Shown here in pieces: positions 11,801 to 23,800 of a DNA stretch of 64,000 nucleotides (within the stretch, counting starts at the first letter, position 1; each line of letters begins with the position of its first letter). The DNA comes from Ottelia alismoides. Its lineage: Eukaryota > Streptophyta > Magnoliopsida > Alismatales > Hydrocharitaceae. The translations under genes and the position numbers were made by a program. Under the pieces are notes generated by a model that made no database searches, was not told where the DNA came from, and saw nothing but the letters and a program-made list of their open reading frames with translations. The DNA lies in contig JAZKJV010008870.1 in NCBI GenBank assembly GCA_037367405.1, positions 248,001 to 312,000 of the forward strand, written 5' to 3'.

Positions 11801-14800
11801 GAGAAGGAGGTACATATACCTCCTCTCTAGAGTCAGACAGAATCAACCTGTCACATGTAGGCGAGAAATGCATAATATACTCAAACAAGGTGACATCAAC
11901 GCTAACATAGTACTTCCGTCGAACTATATCGAAGCAATTCTTAGAAAATGAGAATAATTAGAAAATTTTACTTGTCTTTTGTCATTGAATATGACTCGCT
12001 TGTGTAGTTTACATTACACAAGAATAAACGTACACCTAAAAACTCCAATACTCCCCCTCAAGGTGGAGCATAGATGTACATCATGCTCAGCTTGGACACA
12101 CATCAGGTGAATAGTGATCAAGTGAGTGGTTTGGTGAAAACATTAGCAGTTTGTTCTTTTGAAGTGAGAGACTCCGTCTTGATATTTCCTTGTTGAATCA
12201 TATCCCTTGTATAGTGGCAGTCTAGCTCTACATGTTTGGTGCGTTCATGGAAGGTATGGTTGTTTGCAATGAACATTGCAGCAGCATTGTCACAGCGCAT
12301 TATCATAGGACTAGGATCCGGTAAGTGTAAATCTTTCAAAACAGACTTGATCCACATTAGTTCAGTGGTTGCATGGGACATTGCTTTATATTCATATTCT
12401 GCACGGGATCTAGCAACTACTTTTTTCTTCTTGCTCCTCCATATGACTAGGTTACCACCAAGATAGGTGCAGTAATCGGTAGTAGACTTCCTGTCATTCG
12501 AGCTCCTTGCACAATCAACATCCGAATAGGCCAAAATAACAAGTGACTTTCTACAAGTAAATAACAACCTTTTCCTGGAGCAGACGTCAAGTATCGCAGG
12601 ATCATCATAAGTGCTTCCCACTACACTTGGCATGGTTTGGCCATGAACTGGCTTATCTGGTTAACAGCAAAGGAGATATCAAGTCTAGTAATAGTAACAT
12701 ACATAAGTTTTCCTACCAAACCTCTGTATTGTTTTTGCATCAACATACACAGGTGAGTCTTCATACATTCGTGCACTGGGATCCATAGGAAGGGATGTTG
12801 GTTTGGCCCCTAACATCCTTGTCTCCTGTAGAAGATCCAAAACATATTTTTGTTGTGATAGAATCAGTCCACCAGTGTTTCTCGCAACTTCGATGCTTAA
12901 AAAATAACGAAACTCTACCAAGTCTTTGGTGATAAAATGTTCTGCAAGATACTTTTTGGTATATGTTATGCCACTAACATCATCTCCAATTAGGATTATA
13001 TCAACATGTTGGAGTATTTGGTTGTGCACCTATTGAGTTGTAGCAGGGTAAATGGATCCTAGAAAGATCCATTTACCCCATCCATGTGTTTAGTCCAACA
13101 TCAACCATTGGTGGGACTTGGAGGCTATGGAGAGGCTATATAAGGAGCCCCAGACCTCCTGTAACCATTGAGAAAGTGCAATGCATAACATGCCCTTTGA
13201 GGGCTTCTCCCATGGTTTCATCCAACTCCTTAGGAAGTAGGGTTCCACGTTAAATCGTTGTTCTTCAAGTCTCATATTTCTAGATTAGGCTCTATTTATC
13301 ATTCTGCTTCCGCATATTTATTTTCTAACAGGGTATCAGAGCGGGTCCGATTCTCGAGGAATTATTTCATTAGTTTTATTCGACACTCAATTATCGATTG
13401 ATCTTATTGATTCAAATTTTGTAAGTTTTAGAGTTTCTATTGAAACCCTAAATTCTGAAGTTTTGATTCGTCCGAGTAGTTGAAGTTTTGTTCTGGAGAT
13501 CCTTCAGCGTGAGAAGCCAAGTCCCGCAAGGGCAGGAGCAGTCCCTCTGCCCTTCAGATCCCAGTCCAGGCAGGGATCTGCCGCACGATGCTTCCAGGAA
13601 GTTGGCCGCTCCTGCACATGGTGCTCCAGGCATCCCAGGCCATCCCCATCGCAGACGGCAATCGCGCCAACATCGGATGGAGCTCTATCGCCACCCCAGG
13701 CCACTGCCCTTCCAAATCGCAGGTGGAGGCACCTGCCTCCCGAGCTCCAGCGGTGCCCAGAGATTCAACGATGCAATAGGCGACACCATCGCCGACACCA
13801 GCGGTGCCCAGAGGTCAAGGATTTCCTGGAGCAAATCGACCGTCTTAACACTAACAAGAGGTATTTTGATGATTGTGGTCATTAAACTTGGTTTGATCGT
13901 GTTTTTCCAGATAAGGACTAACCCCCCCCCCCGTTTTCAATCCTTGAGAATTTGTTGAGGTATTGCAAGTTTATTTGGAAATCCAAAGTTCCCTTTTGCA
14001 GGTGAATATCTTCTAGTGGTTGTTAAGAGAAAGAGCAATGGCTGAAGTGTATAGAGTGAAGATCATGAGTAGGATTTGTTAGGATTATGTAACCCTTCAG
14101 GGTCCTTCTATGTATTTTCTCTTTTTGACTCTCTAGGATTTCACATTATATAAGAAACCATATACCGTTTGAATAAAATAAGTCATCCATTCTTTCTCCA
14201 CATGTGATTAGAACAACAGTCCTAAACCGAGACTACCTAAGCCTCGTCGCCGCCGCCAGCCTCTGTCCTCCTCAAGTCTTGCACGAACCCTTCTTCCTTG
14301 TCTAAGCGCCTCGCGTAAGGCCTCGATGAGTTCCCTAACACTATCCAGCACAGCCCAGGCGCTACCCAACAATGCCCAAGAGTTGCCCAGGTACTACCCA
14401 GCACCTCAAACATTGCCCATGCGCTACTGAGCACAGTACAGGCACTACCCAACGCCTCACGCACTGCCCAGCGCCACCCTAGCGCTGTCAGCAACCCTTT
14501 TAGGGCCCTACGACGCTGCCAATGGCCCTTCTAGGACTATCGAAGGTGCAGTCGGCACCTTGGGGTGTCGTCGGTTGATCTAACCAAGCTATTGAAGGTC
14601 TCGTTGCTGTGAATAGGCCTATTGAGAGTTCCTCTCAAGTGCAGTTGATATGTCCAGCACTTGTGTTGGGATTTTAAAATGACAAAGAGGGCACAAATGC
14701 CCTAGTCTCATGCAAGGTTAAGGCTCTATTACAATCTTTTGATCTCGTGATCAGACCATGATGGCATCAAATCCTACCAAGACAAATCCATGTACACCAC

Positions 14801-17800
14801 GTCTTCTATGATGATACAAGGTACCACTATCAAACTCAAGGGTACAGATAACTACGTCCTTCGGCCTCGTACTTTTAAAGTGTTCGTCGATGGTTAGCGG
14901 ACTTCTATCACCCATTTGATGAAGTTTCTGTTGAATTCTAATCCCAATATGGCTACTTCTACTGCACATCTTGCTCCTACCTCAGATATTGCCGCCACTC
15001 TACTTCTGCCACAACACCAACCTAAATCATTTACTCAGGTGCTTCTACTCACTTGACTGAAGATGGTAGTCTTCTGACATCTTCTCAACTCTCTTCTACT
15101 GTGAAGACAGTCAATGTGGCTAACGATGCCCACCCTCCTTTCAACATCATTGGGACGATGGAGTTTTCCTCCAAACTCAAACTCTCTAGCGTAAACTATG
15201 CACTAGAGGAGTATAATCAGTTCATAAGCTACATGTTGAATTGAATTATCGATTTATTTTTTATATGTGCCATTGATAAGTTCAAGATATCCGGATTATG
15301 CAGATTTTGGTAGGGGGCATGAGAAAAATGATCTTTACTATATTGATATCCCTGTTGATTCTATCTTTGATGGAGCAGCCTCCATTTTTGTTGGCACGTT
15401 CCTAAGACATTTGCGGCTAGGTCACCCCTCTGTTAAATCTCTCTCCCAGATGTTTCCTAAACTTTCCTCGCCGAAACCATTTGAGTGTGAAGCCTGCCAG
15501 TTCGCGAAAAGATCATCAGTCATCCTTTCCACCTAGGACCAAGCCACGTCGATTTGTCCCTTTCTCCTTAGTCCACTGTGATGTTCGGGGTTCCTCTCCA
15601 GTCCGTACTGCTGGTGATAATAGATATTTTTTATGTTTTATGGACGACTATAGCAAATCTTCTTGGGTTTCTTTACTCAAGGAACAACAAGACATCAACA
15701 AAATTGTCAAGTCCTTCCAATTTATTAGCACATCTTTCTATACTTGTATTCAACTATACAAACCGACAATGTTCTTGAGTTCATCCAATAGGATTTGGTG
15801 TCTTTCTTTAGCTCTCAGGGAACCCTTCATTAGACATATATCTGTATATCTCTCAGCATAATGGGGTAACAGAAAGAAACCTTTGCAACCTTCTTGACAT
15901 AGCATGTACATTGCTTACTCACATGAAGGTTCCCAAGATCTATTGTGGGGATGTCATCATCATTGCCACTTATCTCATCAATAGGGTCCCTTCTTCTGTC
16001 CTAAAGGAGGTCACTCTTCTCTCTCTCTTATATCTTGGTGAGACACCCTTACCGCTCCCATTAAGGATCTTCGGTGGCACCGCATTTTGTTCATAATTTT
16101 CAGACTACAGGTAAATTATCTTCTCGTGCTATCAAATGTGTTTTCCTTGGCTACTCTCACACTCAAAAGGGATATAGGTGCTATGACCCTACTGGTCATC
16201 GTTATTCTGTTGACGTCACTTTCTATAATAGACTAGCTACTTTACTCAGGTTGTTAGTGGCACACCCTTAGAGCTTTTGCCACTACCGATCATCTACAAA
16301 ATAAAACACACTAGTCATTCTAATCTTGTACTATTACATGTTCCTTATTTTCAAGATGATGCACTATCTTCCAGTGTCCTCACCACTGCAGTTTTGGATG
16401 CTCTACCGGAACTCACTATAACTCCACGACCAACAAAAAGGCAATGTATTATACATCTTATCACATTTTACTTCCAATGACAGTGTATTTAGCTATGACA
16501 TGTGATTCGCAGATGCTCTTATGGCTATTAGTATTCCACGTGATCATTATAGTTCATTGCAATACCATGGTTCAAGAAGGGCATGGATGAGGAGATGGGC
16601 GTGCTTACATCCAGGGGCACGTAGGATTTTGTGTCATGTCCTACATGTCGGAAAGGTTTCCTGATGTTGGGTCTTTATAACCAAATAGTATCCCGATGGT
16701 TTTATTGAAAGGCTAAAGCCAAGCTTGTGGCAAAGTGATTCACTCAGACTTATGGAGTGGAATACTTTGAGACATTTTCTCCTGTGGCTAGGATGTGATC
16801 AATTCATACTATTCTCTCAGTTGCAACCAACAAGAATTGGCCAATCTTTTGCCTCGATGTGAAGAATTTTATACGGTGACCACAAGGAGGTCTATATGAT
16901 ACTGTTAGCTCTCTTGGATTCCACCGAACAACATCTTATTATGTTTTGTCATTAGATGACAATCCACTGGCACTATGATACTGGATGTCTATGTTGATGA
17001 TATAGTGGTTACCGGTGATGATGAAGCATGCATTCTAGAGACCAAGACCTTCTCCAAAAGGTGTTTGCCACCAAAGACCTTAGCGAACTCCGATACTTCA
17101 TCGATTTTGAGGTGATACGCACTGTAGAGGAATTACATCTATCACAACGGAAGTATTGTCTAGATATTCTTGCATAGTTTGGTTTATTTGGATGCAAACT
17201 GTTAGAGTATTTGGTAGTGCGCCATGTTGAGTTGTAGCAGGGTAAATGGATCCTGGAGAAGATCCATTTACCCCATCCAGTGTTTAGTCCCACACCGCCT
17301 GTGGGTGGGACTTGGAGGCTCTGGGAAGGCTATATAAGGAGCCCCAGACCTCCTGTACTCATTGAGAAAAAGCAATGCATAGCATGCCCCTTTGAGGGCT
17401 TCTCCCGTGGTTTCATCCCGCTCCTCACGGAGTAGGGTTCCACGTTAAATCCTGCTGTTCTTTATCGTTTCTTTATCTTTTTTCATGTTCGCTTCCGCAT
17501 GTTTATTTTATAACATGGTATCAGAGCGGGTCGATTCTCGAGGATTCTAAAGTTTTATTCGAGATTTGTTTTGAATTTTCTATTCTAGAAAATTGTAGTG
17601 AAGAATATTATTCTGAATCTATTGTTCTTCATCGATTCGAAAAAAAAAAGGTTCTAGGGTTTCCGAAGAAACCCTAAGTTGTGTACGGCAATGCATCTCT
17701 GTCGAATCTCATGCGACAATCTCAAGCAGCAGCCCTAGCCTAGAGCCGCAACCTGCTACATGAAGCCCAGGCGTTGTGCGCAATCTCTGAAGCACTCCAG

Positions 17801-20800
17801 GCAGGCGCATGGAGGGAGTCTCTGATCCTCTTCGAGCCTCCGCACGTGGGCTCCGCATCCAGGGCCGCCTCTCCAGATCGCGCAGGCGGCGCGGTGAAGC
17901 CTCGAAGCCCTTGGCGGCGCCCCCAATCCATGGAAACTACGTGGCTCACCTCCTACTGCGCCCAGGAGGAAGTCCTAGGCATCGCCAACATCTTCCAGAC
18001 CTTCTCGCAGGCGCCGGCTAAAAACCCTCCTGACAGGGCCCCAGATCTGCCCCTTCTCCAGGCGATGAACTCCAGGATCCATTTACCCTGCTACAACTCA
18101 ACATGGCGCACTACCAAATACTTTAACACAAACCATCTAGCATCCCAAGCTCCTAGAAAAGTTACGGAAACATGCTACATGAGCGGGTCTTGAGTTGGAG
18201 GGTACTACACGATATTAAAGCTTAGTAGACAAACAGATCTACCTCATTGTTACTAGGCCTGGTATATCGCACGTTGTGAGTATAGTCAGTCGGCACATGG
18301 AGAGACCTCTTTACAGTCATTGGCAGGATGTTCTTATGATCCTTCAATCTTTTGAAGGAATCTCTAAGACGAAGCCTCTCTACAGGGTCAATGGTCACAC
18401 CGATGTCACCGCTTATGCACATCCAGATTATGCTAATTCACCTGAAGACCGAAGATCTATTACAGGCTAGGCTATTTTTTTAAGACCAAAGAGGGGGTAA
18501 CACGCTAAGGTGTCCGTCCCAGATTTATTAAAAAAATAAAAGAGATTACAAGGAGAACTTACAGGAGCCATGATTGGAAGAGAAATCTATAATGAAAGAC
18601 AACATTCTCAAAGTAAAAACGTTGAGATGAAAAGATAGACATGTTACAAGCCAATCAAATTGCCCATACTAAGGCTACAGGCCTCAAAAGCTCCTCCTTG
18701 GGTCTATTTCTAGCCCTGAACATAGAGTCCCAGAAAAGATCCAAGCTTTGTAGATTTACCCAATTAAACCCCATCTCCGTCCAGGTATCAGATGTCTTTA
18801 TGCATTGGAAGAAAAGATGCTCTACCGTCTCAATATGTACCTTGCAAAGGGGGCAACGATTTGGACACAAAGATAAGATTTTTTCACATTGATCTCTCGT
18901 CATAATTCTTTTTCTATGCATCAACCACATAAAAACACCAATTATGTTTGGAAGCTTGAGATCCCAATTAAACTTGCAGTCACGAACCATATTGTCTGTC
19001 CTAGAAGGGGAAGGTCTTAAGATAATACGATAAGACCTCTTCATTGAGAAAGTGTTGTCCTTCCAAACCCAATGACCATGCCCACTAGATGGGCACTCGA
19101 ATTGTCTTAGGCAATTAAGAAGTACTAGATATTCCTCTAGATGTTAGTCGGAAAACTCAGTCAAAAAAGAAGGCATCCAGTTCCCATCCACCCAGCAGTC
19201 TGAGACTCTCACATTGTGGTCCGCAGTCAGAGCAAAAAGATGTGGGAATCTGGAAGAGATAAGAGAGTTACCAGTCCAGTTATCAATCCAAAAAACAAAA
19301 GAGATATCATCACCGAGCATTGGTCTGGACATATCCCGAAAATAGGGCATCACAAAGCAGACGCCTTTCCAAAAGGCCAAGGGATGTGCAAGATGCGGAT
19401 CAGAGATATTGTACCGTGTCCCAACATTATAAATACTTCGAATAAGATGATAACATAAGTCTTCATTTCTACCCCAAATCATACTTACCCATTTGAGAAG
19501 AAGAGCTTCGTTCATAGCATCAAGAGGGGAGATCCCAAGGCCCCCCATTGCCTTGAGAAGAGTAATTGTCTCCCAATCCACAAGGTAAATACCCGAACCA
19601 GCATTGCCACTATTCCCCCAAAGGAAACGGTGCAAAAAGCGCTCCATTGGATATCTTATTCCCATCAAGGCCCTAAATGTCGGTTTCGATCACCATTTCG
19701 GTATCGACCAAAACAGAATTTCGGTGGAATTTCGGTGGAATTTCGACAAGAATTTTGGTCATTTCGGTCATTTTTTGCACTATGACCCCCATATTTCGAT
19801 CATTTCGGTTATTTCGGTCGAATTTCGATTTCGATTGGATATCTATATTTGATAGAAATTCGATCGAATTTCGATGAAATTTGAGGCCATGATTCTCATT
19901 GGAAGAAGACTAGACGACAAAAAGTAAACGGGATAGCGGATAGAATCGCATGTATCAAGACGGAACAGTGGTTTCTAGATCGAATGCAGAGGTAAAATAC
20001 AAGGTAATGGCCCAAGCCACTTGTGAGATTATCTGCTTAGTCTCCTTTCTACAGGAGCTTGGACAACCTGCTACTACTCATGTATCTCTATATTTTGACA
20101 ACAAGCCTGCTTCATACATTGTCACCAAACCAGTATTTCATGAGCAGACTAAGCACATTAATGTCGATTATCACTTCATTCGATATGTAATACGAGGAGG
20201 GAAGATCACTACCCCTCATATCTCCACAGATCTTCAGCTAGCAGATATATTCACGAAGGTGCTACCAAAGTAATGCCTCTCTTTCATGATTTCCAAGTTG
20301 GACATGATTGATAGATATGCTCCAACTTGAGGGGGAATGTTAGAGTTATTTTGTTACCGAGATATTTCTCTTTGTTTATTTATTAAGTCATGTAACTCTT
20401 CAGGGTCATTTATGTATTTTCTCTTTTTAGCTCTATAAGGTTTCACGCTATATAAGAAACTCTAGACCCCTTGAATAAAACAAGTCGTTCATTCTTTCTC
20501 CACGGGACTAATATCATGTGCTCGATATGGTTGGTGGCCCAAATGACATGGATTACCTATTCTTTCCCAGTGAATGTGCTAAGGTGGACTGGCAACACGC
20601 GACATTAGAGTCAGTGGACTCCACTGTTGTGGTAAACCTTTTGGGATCTCTCAGTGAGGCAAACTTCAAATCGCTTGGGGATTGCATTAAAGCGCTTTTA
20701 TTTGGATTTTTGTCCGACTGACTAGAAATGAGGTGTTGCTTCGGCAAGAGATAAGGGTAGGATTCCAACAAGAGAATGTATATGAAAAATTTGTTCGGAC

Positions 20801-23800
20801 AAGCGAAGTCTCTTATTGCCTCTCAAACGATGGAAATTTTTGTGCTTGGTTAATATAGTGAGGTGTGCATCATTATGGGTGGTTGCCCTTTTCTTCTAAA
20901 AATTGATATAGGAAGATATTTAGAGATAGGGAAAAAAGTGCAAGGCTGTAAGTATTCTTTCAACAAAACTCATAAAACAAAAATAGTCCCTCCGCTGATC
21001 TAATTGTTCAATTAACCTCTGCAAAGTTTATGGGATACAAAACCAACCATCCCCAAGAGTTGCACAAGAATGGGATGCTCCTATTTAATGCATGGATTTA
21101 ATTTTCCTAAAGGAGTTGAAATTTTAGAAGAAGCACGAAATATTTAAGTAGTTTGATCTTTCTAAATCTTGCCTTCTTAGGTCCAAGAAATTGCAACTCT
21201 GCCTTGGGAAAATCAAATATGGTTGAAGATAACATGCCTACAAGCATGCAACTACTTGATTATAATGCAATTAGCAATTGAAAATGAAGCATTATTGTGA
21301 GACTATGTTGCAATTTATTAGCACTGCTGGATCAAGCAAACCTAACACAACAGTTGTTCGGCATCTCATCCAAATGGCACTTCAAATTTATTTTAAGGCA
21401 AAGCTAACCAGTAAATTTGCAAATCTGCACTTCCTAAATGGATCATTTGATCTGAATACAAATGAGCATCTCCAACTTGATAGATGTACTTGCTAAAATA
21501 TTTCAGTGCCCATGTCATGAAAAATGTGTATTCATCCAACTCTCCTTCATGTACAATATTCCAAGAGCATCCGTGGTGTAAATGTCAGAAAAACTCATTA
21601 ATCACTTTAAAGGTGATTGAACGCTAACATTTAGAAAGAGAAAATATATAAACATTAAGCTGCGCTTGTATTTGATTGGATCACATCAAAAGGATAGCTG
21701 TATTACCATCTTTGGATTGAGCACCGGCTTCTTTCCCTGATTGCTGACCCAATCTGTATTTCTATTGCACAAACAATTTGTGTGAATGCAGTCAATTATC
21801 TTTCTCAAACTATTCTTACAGTAGGGAAGCCAAATGCAAGAAATCCTGCTATGTGCCGAGCCCAATGAAAAGTTGAACTACTTTTCGGTCCATTGTAAAG
21901 AACCCTGAGCTATTTTCACAGGAGGCTGTTTTCTATGACTTGAGCCCATGACCTTCATGTCACACGGCAACAACTCTGATGGTTGTGCCAGGGATCCCCT
22001 CATGTAAGCCTACTTATAATGATAATATCACTACACTACTGAATAAATATGATGCATATAAAGATAGACAGCTACCTAGAGAATGCTGCTTCAAATGTAT
22101 GAGAATGATAACAAAATTATTTTTATGCCAATGTTGTCCTATTGATGTGTAAGGTAGCTACCTGAAGATGGCTCTTTAGATGGAAAAGAGTAAGTCCTTT
22201 AACACCCATTGTTCGCAAGATAGTTTTTGGGGTCGCCTCTGCAGGAAAAATGTCATCAATCAATTAGATAAAAAAGGATAGAGAAAGATAAATTTCGAGG
22301 AGAGATATTAGTCTCTGACTTTAAAAAGTTAATAACTGAGGTATTAGTTTTACGAAAGGGGACTAATGAAATCATTTTTTGTCTAATTCATTTCTTATAC
22401 ATGAAAGCTCAAGTCATTAATTGATTTCCACAGATAGGGGTAGAAATGCATTTAGACTCCTGGGCACCTTTGATTGGATGGGGGTGTATCAAGTCAATGC
22501 CATATTCCACATCAACACATCTTATTTGAAAGTAAAAGTTACTTTTAAAAAATCAATTTTGTTGTAATATGAAATACATGTAGCATCGAGAGAAAAATAC
22601 CAAATATGTGATTCAAGATGGTCATGATCACCGCCCTACTCCACGGGGTAAGGGACCTAATGGGGTCGTGAGAATACAAGAATCATGGGGCTCCATATAC
22701 ATCCCTGCCACAAAGCAATGGCGAAAGGAAAAGCTCCCCCCCCCTCCCCATTTCATGTTTTTGATTGCCATTGCCAACTCCTCCATCTCTACCTCTCCAG
22801 CATCACATTCCTGTCAACTTCACTGCAACATCGCCATCACCTCACTAGTACCATCTCCATCGCCTCCATTGAACCATCATCTCCATCACCGCCATTGAGC
22901 CATCATCTCCATCGGCCCCATTGGATAGCCAGTCTCCCGCTATCATCTGAATATTCAACATCATCCTCAACAATGATGGTAGCTGCAACAACCTCATCTG
23001 AACCTCTACTACCTCTCGCGGCGTTATTAACACGGCAACTTCATTGGTGCTTTTGTAGACATCAATAGTATCGCGAGCATCATTATCGAAATCAGCTAAG
23101 GTCTATCGTCAAGGTGTCTCAGCCAAACAATAGCGGCATGGCCGAGGTGTACCGTGAAATGGCGACCCATCATCACTAGCCAGCAGTTCCTAATCGTCAA
23201 TACCAGCATGCCATGCCATCAACAGTACATTCGGTCGTCTCTTGTGTGAATATTTATCACTAGCAGTAGTTTTGTCAAGAGAGAGCCCTCAATTTACTTA
23301 AGCCAATATGAACTGAGAATTTAAATATGACATAGGCAACTATTCATGCTTTTCTATTTGGTTTCTGTGTTGCTAGTGTTGTGCTACTCATGTGTGTAGT
23401 TCCTAAAACTCGTGAAATGTGTCTGAAGTAGCAGACTCGTCTACTCACGAAGGGTAGATGAAGAACCCCTTCTTTTACCCCATCACCAAATTGGATGGTG
23501 GGAAATTTGTGTTTGGTCTCAAGCACTCCTAAATGCAATTGAAGGACATGAAAAAGGATATATCATTATTGATAAGTAACCAAAGGAGAAACTAACAAGC
23601 TAGTAATACTGAAGAAAAACAATTTGATGGTTAAAGTGTGGATCAAGAACACTTGTTTACAACACGTCGCAAATGAAATTGTCCACTTTAAGACTGTCGA
23701 ATGCATGTGGAGAATTTGAAATAAACATATTCAAAGGAGAACTATGCTCGATTCCTACACATATACATTGAGATGTCCCAAATGAAGTGACCATGGGCCA

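Larger units (their letters stand above)
9693..11937 (-). mobile_element. Copia-3: minus-strand Ty1/copia fragment with 3' LTR
   Basis: In minus-strand order: integrase end, RT, RNase H, polypurine tract (GAGGGGG), 3' LTR at 9852-9693. It breaks at about 11937, inside the integrase C-terminal motif, where Copia-4 LTR-like sequence begins. The 5' half is missing from the window. Confidence 0.82.
11938..13006 (-). mobile_element. Copia-4: minus-strand Ty1/copia fragment
   Basis: RT and RNase H remnants on the minus strand end at a polypurine tract (TTGAGGGGGAG, about 12051-12061) followed by an LTR-like segment to about 11938. The upstream side is cut at 13006 by a hairpin-LTR element, and no continuation of Copia-4 was found beyond it. 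It is from a different copia lineage from Copia-1, -2 and -3 ([16 protein letters not shown]). Confidence 0.75.
18475..19950 (-). mobile_element. LINE-1: 5'-truncated non-LTR retrotransposon
   Basis: The minus-strand 3' end is at 18475, where a short A tail (T-run on plus) abuts Copia-5. It contains the end of the RT region and the C-terminal zinc-binding (zf-RVT) domain. A 211-base MITE splits it at 19673-19883; LINE coding continues beyond (AIPFTF, then M-R-I-M-A) to about 19950. No target-site duplication was recognised. Related to LINE-2. Confidence 0.82.
14068..20504 (+). mobile_element. Copia-5: plus-strand Ty1/copia element with three internal insertions
   Basis: Both LTRs, gag, integrase, RT and RNase H pieces occur in order. 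Coding runs to 17199, resumes at 18134 after a fold-back insertion, breaks again at about 18475 for a LINE, and resumes near 19950. The flanks of the 17200-18128 insertion join smoothly (GLFGCK to HPKLLEKL in one reading). The left edge is uncertain because the first part of the 5' LTR does not match the 3' LTR. Confidence 0.82.

Noticed and set aside
22608..23068. Histidine/serine-rich frames
   Set aside because: Translation of CCAT-type low-complexity DNA, probably a retroelement leader.
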